Positions 54,231 through 63,016 of a stretch of DNA of 64,000 nucleotides are shown in pieces. The notes beneath the pieces were generated by a model that was not told the origin of the DNA, made no database searches, and saw only the letters and a program-made list of their open reading frames with translations. The position numbers and the translations under genes are program-made. The stretch's first letter is position 1, and the number at the start of each line of letters is the position of its first letter. This DNA comes from Nitrospira sp. (GTDB lineage: Bacteria > Nitrospirota > Nitrospiria > Nitrospirales > Nitrospiraceae): contig CP060501.1 of NCBI GenBank assembly GCA_024760545.1, forward strand, positions 3,364,036-3,428,035, read 5' to 3'.

Positions 54231-55379
54231 ATGGCGGTTCCTGTGGGTATGGTCATGAAGACGGCAAGCTTGAGTGAGCGAATCACGGGAAGAGTATCGG
54301 ACTTTGGTCCGCTGTTTGAGTATACCGTCAAACTTGTACTCCTGACCTCCTTTCTTGAGCTGGTTCTGTATCGTCTGGTCTCCCGGCTTGGGATGCATTT
54401 GAGTAAGATGGCGGCAGATCACCCGTGGATCACACCCACATTCACCGCATTGACTGAGGTGGGCACGTGGTTGCTCAATATCGTCGCGGTGTTGTTGTTT
54501 TTGGCGCTCACGTTGACGATGGTCAATCGATGGGGAGGGCGTGATACAAGCAAGCTTGTCAAGATGGGGATCGCGGGTGCAGCTCTCTTGCTGTTCTTGA
54601 CCGTCCTGTTTCTGGTCGTGCAGCCGGGAATGCTGGGCGCCATCATCTACAACGGCTTGACACTCCTGGTGCTCACGTTGTTCGTGTCGGAGTATGTGAT
54701 CACCCATCGTGAGCCGGCCCAACGGATTCTGGCGGCCACATACTATTTGGGTGTCTCCGGGTGGCTGTATTATCAGATTATTTCGACCGTCTACAGTCTG
54801 GCGGGAACCTTGGCGGCGCCTCCCCTGGTCTACGAATCCCATCGGGCAGGTGAGGCGCTGATGGTGCTGGCCAGCTACCTCGTCTTTGTCGCCTACGGAA
54901 GCAGTAAAAGTTTGTCGCTGCGAACAACGAATCGACGGCAGCGGAACCGGGCCATTTGGTTTTGGTCGACGACGGGCATCATCTTCACAGCGCTCATCGT
55001 CGCAGACTATTTTTTGGATCTCTATAGTCCGGCGTTCGCATCGGCGTTCCGCCAGGCATCACAGGGCATCGGCTGGATCTTTCAATTCGGGATGGGCTAT
55101 ACCTTCTACCTCCCATTTGCCGTGTATGTCGGAGGACTACTCTGTTGGTCCTATACGGTTATCAAGTTGGTGATGACAGGTCGGCTCGCGGGCTATGGAA
55201 TTGGTTTGATGTTTATCGCCGGCTATGCCTTACTGTTCTCGAATCTTACGTTGATGGTCGTTCTCGGAGTCATGTTACTTGCCCTTGATCGGGCGAAGGC
55301 GGCCGCAACAGAAGCGGTATCGACGACCGCCGGCCCTATGATGCCGGCAACAGACGGCCTTATTACAGGGCGAGCCTAA
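54231..55379 (+). CDS. Polytopic membrane protein of unknown function
   Basis: This 382-residue protein has about eight to nine hydrophobic helices and few charged loops (NRWGGRDTSK, NRRQRNR). No family is recognised. It starts 25 bases after the radical SAM gene and is followed by the TPR and tatA genes on the same strand. ATG 54231 is used, but no clear ribosome binding site helps, and Met at 54249 is possible. Confidence 0.65.
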   Translation: MAVPVGMVMKTASLSERITGRVSDFGPLFEYTVKLVLLTSFLELVLYRLVSRLGMHLSKMAADHPWITPTFTALTEVGTWLLNIVAVLLFLALTLTMVNRWGGRDTSKLVKMGIAGAALLLFLTVLFLVVQPGMLGAIIYNGLTLLVLTLFVSEYVITHREPAQRILAATYYLGVSGWLYYQIISTVYSLAGTLAAPPLVYESHRAGEALMVLASYLVFVAYGSSKSLSLRTTNRRQRNRAIWFWSTTGIIFTALIVADYFLDLYSPAFASAFRQASQGIGWIFQFGMGYTFYLPFAVYVGGLLCWSYTVIKLVMTGRLAGYGIGLMFIAGYALLFSNLTLMVVLGVMLLALDRAKAAATEAVSTTAGPMMPATDGLITGRA

Positions 55380-55398
55380 GCCCGGAGCGAGCTTACTT

Positions 55399-56196
55399 AT
55401 GGAAACGCCTGCACCAATATCACCGCAGACAGAGGCCACCGCCGATCAGCCCATGTCGCCGGACGAAGAGATCACCGCGATCGAAACGTTATTGGCGAGC
55501 GAACCTGACGACTTTCAGGCTCGCTGCCGACTCGGCGAATTGTACTTCAGTAAAGGGCGGCTCGATGACGCCTTAGCAGAAGTCAAAAAAGCGATTGAGA
55601 TGGCCGAATCCCTTCGCACAGAGATGAATCGTTCACTGGCTATGTACTATGCGAACCTCGGAACGATTTACGCGACCAAGAACATGACCGATGAGGCCGA
55701 AACCGAATTTCGGCATGCGCTGGAGGTTTTCCCCCATGACGTCCTGGCGTTGTTCAACCTCGGGCGCCTCTACGCGGACAACAAAAAGTACATGGAAGCG
55801 AAGAACTACTACGAGCGTCTGGTCGAGATGACCCCGGATGACCCGATTGCTTGGTATAATCTCGCTGGGGTCTATATTGAGTTGGATAACCCCCAAGTGT
55901 CCGACTACAACACGATCGACATGGGGATTCAATGTTATCTTCGCACGTTGGAGCTGGACCCCAAACATTTGGAGTCAAGCTTCAAGCTGATGGAAATCGC
56001 CCTGAATCATAAGAAGACCGATTTGGCGATCCGGGTCATGGAGAGTGCCGTCGAGCACAATCCGGATGAGCCGCTCGCGTACTACAATCTCATCAGCGTC
56101 TATGACAAGTGCAAGCTCTTTGAACAGGCGGAAGAGACTCGAAAACGGTTGAAAGATCGGTTTGCCAAGAAGACAAAGGACAACCCACGGTCCTGA
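55399..56196 (+). CDS. TPR repeat protein
   Basis: This 265-residue protein has about five tetratricopeptide repeats (for example [67 protein letters not shown]). No signal peptide is seen. TPR proteins scaffold complexes, and in this locus a role in assembling the exported respiratory enzyme is possible. It is followed 25 bases later by tatA. Confidence 0.88.
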   Translation: METPAPISPQTEATADQPMSPDEEITAIETLLASEPDDFQARCRLGELYFSKGRLDDALAEVKKAIEMAESLRTEMNRSLAMYYANLGTIYATKNMTDEAETEFRHALEVFPHDVLALFNLGRLYADNKKYMEAKNYYERLVEMTPDDPIAWYNLAGVYIELDNPQVSDYNTIDMGIQCYLRTLELDPKHLESSFKLMEIALNHKKTDLAIRVMESAVEHNPDEPLAYYNLISVYDKCKLFEQAEETRKRLKDRFAKKTKDNPRS

Positions 56197-56221
56197 TTCA
56201 CTTTTAGGGAAGGGGGGCACT

Positions 56222-56497
56222 ATGTTTGGTAGTCTAGGGTTCACCGAGCTGATCCTCATCCTCATGATCGTGTTGATTATCTTCGGCGCGGGGAAATTGC
56301 CACAATTGGGCGAAGGGCTCGGCAAAGCGATCAAGGGATTCAAGAAGTCCGTCCATGAGGCGGACCAGATCGAGGCCGAAGCTCAGACGGCGGCGCAACA
56401 GGCGGCAACACCCAACGCGATAAACGCGGCTCCTACCCAGAACGCCGCATTGAATCAGCCGAGTGGGGCTACGGTGCAGCCGGCCCCACGCTCATAG
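56222..56497 (+). CDS. tatA: Twin-arginine translocase subunit TatA
   Basis: This 91-residue protein has the short N-terminal helix [18 protein letters not shown], the hinge [10 protein letters not shown], the amphipathic helix [13 protein letters not shown] and an Ala/Gln-rich tail. It forms the Tat pore that exports folded proteins such as cofactor-loaded molybdoenzymes and UrtA. ATG 56222 has a GGAAGGGGGG tract upstream. It lacks tatB/tatC neighbours. Its placement suggests a dedicated role for this locus. Confidence 0.95.
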   Translation: MFGSLGFTELILILMIVLIIFGAGKLPQLGEGLGKAIKGFKKSVHEADQIEAEAQTAAQQAATPNAINAAPTQNAALNQPSGATVQPAPRS

Positions 56498-56621
56498 CAG
56501 GATGTTGAAAAAGTCCTCCAGCTTCGTTCTCGCGTCGCTCAGAGGCTCAACGTACGATAAAGAGTACGTCTCGCCTCTTCACCCGCTGTGGCCTTGCTGG
56601 AAGGCCTTTTTGAACATCCTG
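56498..56621. repeat. Dispersed intergenic repeat, copy B, containing a terminator
   Basis: The left end AGGATGTTGAAAAAG and right end CTTTTTGAACATCCT are near-perfect inverted repeats. Inside are AGAGGC...GCCTCT and CGTAC...GTACG pairs. Near the right end, GGCCTT-GCTGG-AAGGCC is followed by TTTTT (56590-56611), a complete rho-independent terminator behind tatA. The sequence is related to copies at 49306 and 60731. Confidence 0.85.
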
Positions 56622-56718
56622 TGTACCGCCCATTCCGACTGAGTCCATGACCATCGGAGGTCGACGGTACGCGTGAGTCAGAATAAATTTTCAACAGCTT
56701 GCTAGGAACGTCGCACCT

Positions 56719-57972
56719 ATGGACACTGAACTGGGCTTGGCCGCTGGTTACATCGAGACGTTTGCCGGAAACGGCAAAGCCCGAAGCACGGGTGACGGCA
56801 AACGTGCGGTGAAAGCCGGAATCCCCCTCCCTCATCACGTCGCCCTCGACAAGCATGAGCAGTGGCTGTACTTTGCGGAGTCAGGATCCGATCGCGTCAG
56901 GCGCATTCATCTTCAGGAAGGCACGCTCCACAATTTCGCGGGTATCGGGGAAACGTGCTACAGCGGCGACGAAGGTCTCTGTGGAGAGGCGGGGCTCTAC
57001 CTGCCGTTGGCTGTCGCGTTTGATTCCCATAATAATTTGTACATCTGCGATTCGGGAAGCAATCGGATTCGAAGGATCGATCATGAAACGGGCATTATTA
57101 CGACGGTGGTCGGTACCGGTCAGCATGGTTTTAACGGAGATGGCCCTGCGCTGGAAGTCAATCTAACCTGGCCGGCTGCGATCGCGTTCGATAAGGACGA
57201 CGTCTTATACATCGCTGATACCCAAGCCCATAAAATCCGGCGTTATGACTCGAAGACGGGAATGGTGACGACGATTGCAGGAACGTGGACAGCGGAGGAC
57301 GATGCACGGGAGCAGCCGCTGGTGGCAAGAAATTTAGTTGTCTTGTCCGGTGATGCGATCGGAATTGATTTCAGTGATGATCAGGGCTGGCTCATGCCGG
57401 TCTGCTCCGATGGGCTGGACATGTCGATGTACCTGGATGATGGAAAGTCCGCGATGGACGCGCGCCTTTACGACGTCGTCGGCATTGCGGTCGACGGCCA
57501 GGGCAACGTGCATATCGTCGATAAGGGGAGCAATCGTGTCAGAAGAATCGACTCGCGGACGGGAATTATTTCGACAGTCGCGGGTGTCTGCCGGTACGGG
57601 TACGACGGTGATGACAAACCGGCCGTCAGAGCGATGCTGCACGCTCCAGAAGCCGTGATCTTCGATCACGATGACAATCTCTATATCTCCGATACCATGA
57701 ACCATCGGGTCCGCAGGGTGGATGCGAAGACCGGTATCATGACGACGGTGGCGGGAAACGGGGACAGTGGGTATGAAGACAAGAATATCGGCGGTTGCGG
57801 TGCCGCTCGATTTGTCGCCAAGGAATCGGCTGGAATGTTGAAGCACGGTGACGGTCTACTCGGGATCGATGCCGTGGTGAATTCTCCCGTCGGTGTGGCG
57901 TTGGACTCGCAGGGCCATCTCTATATTTGCGAACGCGGAGAAAACAAGATTCGCCGTCTGAAGATCACGTAA
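56719..57972 (+). CDS. NHL repeat protein
   Basis: This 417-residue protein consists of repeated NHL units such as DSHNNLYICDSGSNRIRRID, DKDDVLYIADTQAHKIRRY and DHDDNLYISDTMNHRVRRVD, each followed by ITTVAGxG-type strands. It forms a six-bladed beta-propeller. No signal peptide is visible at ATG 56719, so it is predicted to be cytosolic, unlike most bacterial relatives. The function is unknown. It lies after repeat copy B and before an NxrC-like gene. Confidence 0.88.
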   Translation: MDTELGLAAGYIETFAGNGKARSTGDGKRAVKAGIPLPHHVALDKHEQWLYFAESGSDRVRRIHLQEGTLHNFAGIGETCYSGDEGLCGEAGLYLPLAVAFDSHNNLYICDSGSNRIRRIDHETGIITTVVGTGQHGFNGDGPALEVNLTWPAAIAFDKDDVLYIADTQAHKIRRYDSKTGMVTTIAGTWTAEDDAREQPLVARNLVVLSGDAIGIDFSDDQGWLMPVCSDGLDMSMYLDDGKSAMDARLYDVVGIAVDGQGNVHIVDKGSNRVRRIDSRTGIISTVAGVCRYGYDGDDKPAVRAMLHAPEAVIFDHDDNLYISDTMNHRVRRVDAKTGIMTTVAGNGDSGYEDKNIGGCGAARFVAKESAGMLKHGDGLLGIDAVVNSPVGVALDSQGHLYICERGENKIRRLKIT

Positions 57973-58051
57973 TCATCATCCCTCGCCGTCACGTTTGTCC
58001 CGCACTGGTTTTGTGGTATTCTGAGTTCGGCTCCCTCGGAGTACGTTACGG

Positions 58052-58882
58052 GTGCGAATGACATACATCGGCGGGTCTCGCTCTCACCTTCTTGGATTTC
58101 TGTCAGGCCTTGTTGTCCTAGCCAGTCTCCTCGGCGGTTTCGGGATTCCCCTCGTCAGTTCGGAGGGGCTGATGATCAGGTCCCATCTGATCCCAGGTGA
58201 CCTGCCGAATGCCGCCGATGATGCGGCTTGGCAAAGGGTCTCGCCGACCACGATTCCCCTCAGTGGGCAGGTCATTACCAGGCCGGTGTGGCCGGAGCCG
58301 ACCGTCCATGCATTGACCGTGAGGTCCGTTCACAATGGGACCGACATCGCCTTCCTGCTTGAATGGCAAGACAATACGAAGAATGATCGCCTGACTCCCG
58401 GTACGTTCAGGGATGGAGTCGCCATCGGTCTTCCGCTCGGTGATGCACCGGCTTTTTTCTGCATGGGGCAGCTGGACCACTACATCAATATTTGGCACTG
58501 GAAGGCGGACTGGCAAAGCGATATCGATCGGCGGGCGGCCCGGGCCCCGGAGAAAAAAGAGGGCGGCGTTCGGACATTCGAGGTCATTCCGCGACGCGTT
58601 TCTTCGGTTGAAGATTTGATCGGCGGGGGATTCAGCACGTTGACGACAAAAGACAAGCAGGGGCGAGTACAAGGGCAAGCACTGTGGAAGGACGGTGTCT
58701 GGCATGTCGTGATGCGGCGTCCCCTGATCAGCGAGGAACAAGAGAATGAAGCAAAGCTCGTTCCCGGACGTGTCCAGACCGTGTCATTTGCCGTGTGGAA
58801 CGGAGAAAACAAAGAACGCAACGGCCAGAAGGCCGTGGCCCCGTGGTTTCAACTCAGCATTGATCCTGTCGCTCACCTGTAG
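58052..58882 (+). CDS. NxrC-like haem-b protein, divergent paralogue
   Basis: This 276-residue secreted protein is a paralogue of the one at 51241. Signal peptide residues are 1-37. Shared motifs are WxxVSPTTIPLSGQVITRP, LEWQDNTKND, FFCMGQ (Met138) and VSSVEDLxxxGFSTLTT. The position of the haem-ligating Lys holds Arg (R222 in VVMRRPL). The middle region is shorter. Haem binding may differ or be lost. GTG 58052 has CGGAG ten bases upstream. It leads a run with a PDZ gene and two pentahaem cytochromes. Confidence 0.82.
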   Translation: MRMTYIGGSRSHLLGFLSGLVVLASLLGGFGIPLVSSEGLMIRSHLIPGDLPNAADDAAWQRVSPTTIPLSGQVITRPVWPEPTVHALTVRSVHNGTDIAFLLEWQDNTKNDRLTPGTFRDGVAIGLPLGDAPAFFCMGQLDHYINIWHWKADWQSDIDRRAARAPEKKEGGVRTFEVIPRRVSSVEDLIGGGFSTLTTKDKQGRVQGQALWKDGVWHVVMRRPLISEEQENEAKLVPGRVQTVSFAVWNGENKERNGQKAVAPWFQLSIDPVAHL

Positions 58883-58956
58883 CAGAGCAGCGAGCCGATT
58901 CGCCTTCGGTCGGTCTCTCTTGTCCGAATGAGTTCTTTACGGAGCTGAGCTGTGAG

Positions 58957-59412
58957 GTGGTGGTGGCACACAGGATTTTGAGAGCACGGATCGTATGGAA
59001 CGTCATGCTGGCCGGCGGTCTACTTGTGGGTGGTATGGAGAGCGCGTGGGCCGCGACCCAGAACGGCGCCATGACGGAAGAAGAAGCGGCCAAGCTTGGA
59101 GAAGAGTTTGGGATCATTGTCGGCGCCGTGGACGAAGAGATTCAAAAGGAACTCAAGCTTCAGAAACCACAGGGCGTTGCAGTGTTCGAGGTGATCGGAA
59201 ACTCGCGCGCGGATTATGCAGGGATCAAGGTGCGATCCGTCATCAAGGAAATTGACAAACAAGAGATCCGAACCATGACGGACTTCGGGCGAGCCATTAA
59301 GAAGTCCATGAAAGAATGCAACTTTACCGTCGGGACCTATGAGCCGGCCGATCCCGATGACCCTGTCGGATGGGGTGTCAATTTTCATTTCGTCGGCTGT
59401 AAGCGGGATTAG
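58957..59412 (+). CDS. Secreted single PDZ-domain protein
   Basis: This 151-residue protein has a signal peptide (to about AWAATQ) and one PDZ-like domain: GVAVFEVIGNSRADYAGIKVRSVIKEIDKQEIRTMTDFGRAI. No protease domain is attached, so it probably binds peptides or partner proteins in the periplasm. It ends five bases before the first pentahaem cytochrome gene. GTG 58957 is used. Further GTG codons directly downstream are possible. Confidence 0.8.
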   Translation: MVVAHRILRARIVWNVMLAGGLLVGGMESAWAATQNGAMTEEEAAKLGEEFGIIVGAVDEEIQKELKLQKPQGVAVFEVIGNSRADYAGIKVRSVIKEIDKQEIRTMTDFGRAIKKSMKECNFTVGTYEPADPDDPVGWGVNFHFVGCKRD

Positions 59413-59416
59413 CAGA

Positions 59417-60730
59417 ATGTTGAATATGTCCGCCGGCAATCGTCGGCGAATCACAGCCGCATCGATATGTCTTGCCCTTCTTGTGAGCGGCGGCCTTTAT
59501 CATCGGCAAGCGGCTGCGGAGGATGCCAAGGAGCAAGCCCCCGGGGACTGGGTCGCGGAGATCGAAAAGATATTCATCCGGTCGGAAGACTGCAAACAAT
59601 GCCATGATCGTCATTATGAAGAGTGGAAGGGCGCCAGGGAGCAGACGCCGGACTTGAAAACCTTTGGCCGCGTGGATGCCGCTCTTCTACACGGCACGTC
59701 GCTGGAGTCTCCGGTCTTTCGTACCGTCCTGGGTCTTTGGAAGCAGACGAATCCCACGCCAGACGAACAGCGGCGCTGTCTCTCGTGCCATGTGCCGTCC
59801 GTAAACGCGTTTCCTCAGCATGCCGAGAAGATTGCGGCGCAAGTGATTGCCGGGAAGCCAAGGATCGAAGGGATCGGTTGCGCGGCCTGCCATTTGATGA
59901 ACGGGATGGACAAGACCTCGAACTCGCCGCCGACCTTTACGCTGCAGCCGGGCAACACACTCTACGGTCCGTACTCCAATCCCGAGGAGAACCTCGTCCA
60001 TCAGGCCGCGCAGTCGGATCAGTTTCGTGCAGCCAGTTTTTGCGCATCTTGTCATTTCGATAAAGTGAAAGATGTGACGCAGAAGAATCTGCCGGGGGAA
60101 ATTCTTGAGGGGACGATTTGCCAAGATTGTCATATGGAGTCCTCCACCGGGAGCTCCACCTCAAGACGCGGGGCAATGACCAGAGCCATCGGACGCCACT
60201 GGTTTCGTGGTGTCGTCGTCGCTGGTACGATGTTGAAGAACCGAAATCTGCAAGCGGAGTGGATGCCTCGCATTGACGTTGAGGCGACAAAAACCGGCAT
60301 GGTGGTGGAAGGCACCGGCATTGTAAAAGTCGGCAGCCTCCCGCACAGTTTTCCCGATGGCGATCCGGTCCTGAAGCAGTTTTTCCTGACGATCACGGTG
60401 AAAGATGCGAAAGGGAACACGTTAGCGGAAGAGACAAAACAGTTTGGCTTGCCCTATGACAGGATCCTTCGCGGGCCGATCCCTGATCCCTTCATCAAGG
60501 GCGGGAACACGAGGAAGGTTCCCTTTGCACTGACGCTTCCCGGGGGGACCGCCGCCTCGTCGATCGAGGCCGTGCTGACCTATGCCCTTATTCCAAAGCC
60601 TGAGATTCCCTTACAGGAACAGTATTTTGCCACTCTCCAAGCGGACACCGAACGCGAGGAGGCGCGGAAGATTATCCAGGAATATACACAACGGCGCTTT
60701 CTGACCTATCGTGTCAAATCACTCTCCTAG
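59417..60730 (+). CDS. Secreted pentahaem cytochrome c (c554-like)
   Basis: This 437-residue protein has a signal peptide (to about QAAAED) and five CxxCH motifs: CKQCH (59-63), CLSCH, CAACH, CASCH and CQDCH, all in the first 240 residues. A C-terminal beta-rich domain (about 270-420) with SLPHSFPDGDPV follows. The haem region resembles the cytochrome c554 family. It is a periplasmic electron carrier or reductase. It is a tandem paralogue of the next gene. Confidence 0.88.
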   Translation: MLNMSAGNRRRITAASICLALLVSGGLYHRQAAAEDAKEQAPGDWVAEIEKIFIRSEDCKQCHDRHYEEWKGAREQTPDLKTFGRVDAALLHGTSLESPVFRTVLGLWKQTNPTPDEQRRCLSCHVPSVNAFPQHAEKIAAQVIAGKPRIEGIGCAACHLMNGMDKTSNSPPTFTLQPGNTLYGPYSNPEENLVHQAAQSDQFRAASFCASCHFDKVKDVTQKNLPGEILEGTICQDCHMESSTGSSTSRRGAMTRAIGRHWFRGVVVAGTMLKNRNLQAEWMPRIDVEATKTGMVVEGTGIVKVGSLPHSFPDGDPVLKQFFLTITVKDAKGNTLAEETKQFGLPYDRILRGPIPDPFIKGGNTRKVPFALTLPGGTAASSIEAVLTYALIPKPEIPLQEQYFATLQADTEREEARKIIQEYTQRRFLTYRVKSLS

Positions 60731-60969
60731 CAGAAAGTTGAAAGAGTCCTCCAGCGTCGTTCTCGCGTCGCTCAAAGGCTCAAGGTGGGAAATAATCCAT
60801 TCAAAGGGGGGTTATCCGTTCGCCAAGAATCATGCTACGGGCGAACGGCTCACACGAAGTGCGGTTTGTACCTCCTCGCCGCTTCGCTCGCTGCGGCCTT
60901 GGTCGGTGGAAAGCGCGTCGTGGCGCGCTGGGGTGGGCGGGTGAAGATGAAGGCCTTTTTGAACATTCC
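60731..60969. repeat. Dispersed intergenic repeat, copy C, expanded
   Basis: The left end CAGAAAGTTGAAAGAGTCC and the right end AAGGCCTTTTTGAACATTCC match copy B, as does CGTTCTCGCGTCGCTCA. This copy is about twice as long. Extra sequence lies in the middle and between GGCCTT and AAGGCC, splitting the terminator hairpin. The right end overlaps the first codons of the second pentahaem cytochrome gene. Confidence 0.8.
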
Positions 60970-62197
60970 ACGGGCAATTCTGATTCGATGCGTGGCTGTC
61001 GTAACGATCGGTGCCGCTGTGTTATCCGATGGCGCGGTTACATCCGCCCTGGCACAGAATGTGGCAAGCCAGTCGTTGATCGAGAAGACCTTCCCACATT
61101 CCAACAAATGCAAACGGTGTCACGAACGGGTGTATGAAGAGTGGGAAACCTCGCCTTTGTCGAAGTCCATCCATTCCCCGGCATTCCGGGCGTCACTCGA
61201 TGTGTACCTGAACTCAGCCGGTGGAAAGGACAAAACGTTGTGCTTCAGGTGTCATGCTCCGCACGTCCGAGAATTCCCGGATCATGCGCAACTCTTTGTC
61301 GATCAAGCGAAGGCGGGTGATCCGTCCTTGGACGGCGTGGCGTGCAGCCAGTGCCATCTGATCAAGCATGTGGACCGAGCCAAGCATCCCCCGGAGCCGA
61401 AGTATGAGATCGGCGGCAAGACGCTCTATGGCCCATACCAGGATTTCGTCCAGAATCTTGCGCACCAATCGATGGAACTGAGTCTGTTTCAGAAATCCGA
61501 TCTGTGTCTGAACTGCCATCAATCCGTGCCGTCGGCTGTGAACTTGGGCAAGTCCAACGACTTGCTCGGGAATTGGGACCAAAGCCGAGCCATAAAGTCC
61601 GGCAAGGAATGTCAGACTTGCCATATGCCGCAACAAGTAGGGGAGTCAGCCAATGGGGAAAAGAAACGCAAGATTGCCAATCATAGTTTCCCGGGTCGTA
61701 TCGGCAAGCTTCGGCAAGAGGCTGCGAAGTTAGACGTGCAGACGAAGGTCGACGGTGACAAGACGACTGTCATGGTAAAGGTCCAAAGCCTGGTACCACA
61801 CAACCTGCCTGCCACCCATCCTGCCTGGGCCGCGGTGGTCTTAAATCTGGACGTCAAAGGGAAAAACCTCAAAACGGTATTTACGGATAAGCGTGTCTAT
61901 GGTCGGACGTATGTGGATACTCAAGGACAGAAGACAGTCTTTGACTCCGAAGCGGCGAAGGTTGTCGAAGACACGGTCCTAAAACCAGAGGAGACCAGAG
62001 AAGAATCCTTCACGTTCCCGACGCCGAAAGACACCAAGACCTTCGATGTCGAGGTCGCATTGAATTATGCCCCCTTAAATGGCCCGGCCTCATTCCTCCA
62101 GCGCGTCGAAGCGGAGTCATCCCAGGGATCACAGGATCCTGCCTTCCAGCCGATCGAAATTGTAAAACGGACCGACAATATTCCGGTCAGCAGGTAA
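60947..62197 (+). CDS. Secreted pentahaem cytochrome c (c554-like), second copy
   Basis: This 416-residue protein has five CxxCH motifs (CKRCH at 55-59, CFRCH, CSQCH, CLNCH, CQTCH) and a C-terminal beta-rich domain with SLVPHNLPATHPAW. The signal peptide starts MKAFLNIPRAIL and ends near ALAQ. The first residues, MKAFLN, are encoded by the right end of repeat copy C. An upstream frame start at 60785 lies wholly in the repeat and is unlikely. It is homologous to the preceding gene in haem order and tail domain. Confidence 0.86.
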   Translation: MKAFLNIPRAILIRCVAVVTIGAAVLSDGAVTSALAQNVASQSLIEKTFPHSNKCKRCHERVYEEWETSPLSKSIHSPAFRASLDVYLNSAGGKDKTLCFRCHAPHVREFPDHAQLFVDQAKAGDPSLDGVACSQCHLIKHVDRAKHPPEPKYEIGGKTLYGPYQDFVQNLAHQSMELSLFQKSDLCLNCHQSVPSAVNLGKSNDLLGNWDQSRAIKSGKECQTCHMPQQVGESANGEKKRKIANHSFPGRIGKLRQEAAKLDVQTKVDGDKTTVMVKVQSLVPHNLPATHPAWAAVVLNLDVKGKNLKTVFTDKRVYGRTYVDTQGQKTVFDSEAAKVVEDTVLKPEETREESFTFPTPKDTKTFDVEVALNYAPLNGPASFLQRVEAESSQGSQDPAFQPIEIVKRTDNIPVSR

Positions 62198-62284
62198 TCG
62201 TTACTCACCGTCGGTCTCTCATGAGGTGTGAAATAGAAGGGGGACGCAATGCTTGGCTGCGAGATACACGTCACGAACTCCGCG

Positions 62285-63016
62285 TTATGTGCATTCCTTC
62301 ATTGCCAGAGGCTGTCCCTCTTGGATGAGACCAATGCAGAGGGCATACGCAACGAAACGGCCGTACGACGCATCGCGGCAATGCTCCCAATCCGACTCGA
62401 CCCAGTAGTTCCGCTTTGAGACCCGCTTGAGAAAGTGCTGCGTGGTAAAGGGGCTCTTGCCGTCTCGGAGCAGTCCGTCGAAAAACTCGTTGTAACCGAT
62501 CGGCAAGCTGGCCACGATTTGTCCACCAGGGGCGAGGCATTGGTTCCGTAAGTGTTCGATGGCGCACAGTATCTTGGCCGGCTCTCGTGGCTCCTCGTCC
62601 CATCCGACGTGTTCCAGCGTCGAGATACTCAGAATAAGGTCGTACCGCTCTGTTGGCACAAACTCGACAATGTCCTTGTTGATGACACCGGGAGCCACCT
62701 CGTACTTGTCGACCACATCGTGGTGGGTCGGGAAGTAATGCGAGAGCACGTTGCCGACCTCGAGAATTCGTGCGGTCTGATGACGAAGAAGGATCTCCCG
62801 GAAGATCGGGATTTCAACGCCACGCTCATTTTTCCAAGTCCTGTTACAGAAGTGATAGAGGTAGGGGTACGATCGCCCATCAAAGGTAAAGGTCTTGGCC
62901 CTTGTCCAGCGGGTCAGCGCCATCTTGGCAAAGCGCCAGTAGCGCGCGGATGCGCTCTCGCTGCCGATGGCGGCATTCGTGTAGTCGTAGGTGTAGGGCA
63001 TGAAGAAAACGGTCAC
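62285..63016 (-). CDS. Methyltransferase-like protein
   Basis: This 243-residue protein contains a class I methyltransferase-like core: ARILEVGNVLSHYFP (motif I, without the usual GxGxG), DKYEVAPGVINKDIVEF, YDLILSISTLEHVGWDE and LAPGGQIVASLPIGYNEFFD. Such proteins often occur in polysaccharide or surface-modification loci. It starts with GTG in a four-base overlap with the stop of the upstream small gene, so the two are co-translated. Met at 63001 is an alternative. Confidence 0.78.
   Translation of the reverse strand: MTVFFMPYTYDYTNAAIGSESASARYWRFAKMALTRWTRAKTFTFDGRSYPYLYHFCNRTWKNERGVEIPIFREILLRHQTARILEVGNVLSHYFPTHHDVVDKYEVAPGVINKDIVEFVPTERYDLILSISTLEHVGWDEEPREPAKILCAIEHLRNQCLAPGGQIVASLPIGYNEFFDGLLRDGKSPFTTQHFLKRVSKRNYWVESDWEHCRDASYGRFVAYALCIGLIQEGQPLAMKECT

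Noticed and set aside
60785-60946. N-terminal extension of the second pentahaem cytochrome
   Set aside because: It lies completely inside repeat copy C and would place a signal peptide behind 54 unlikely residues.
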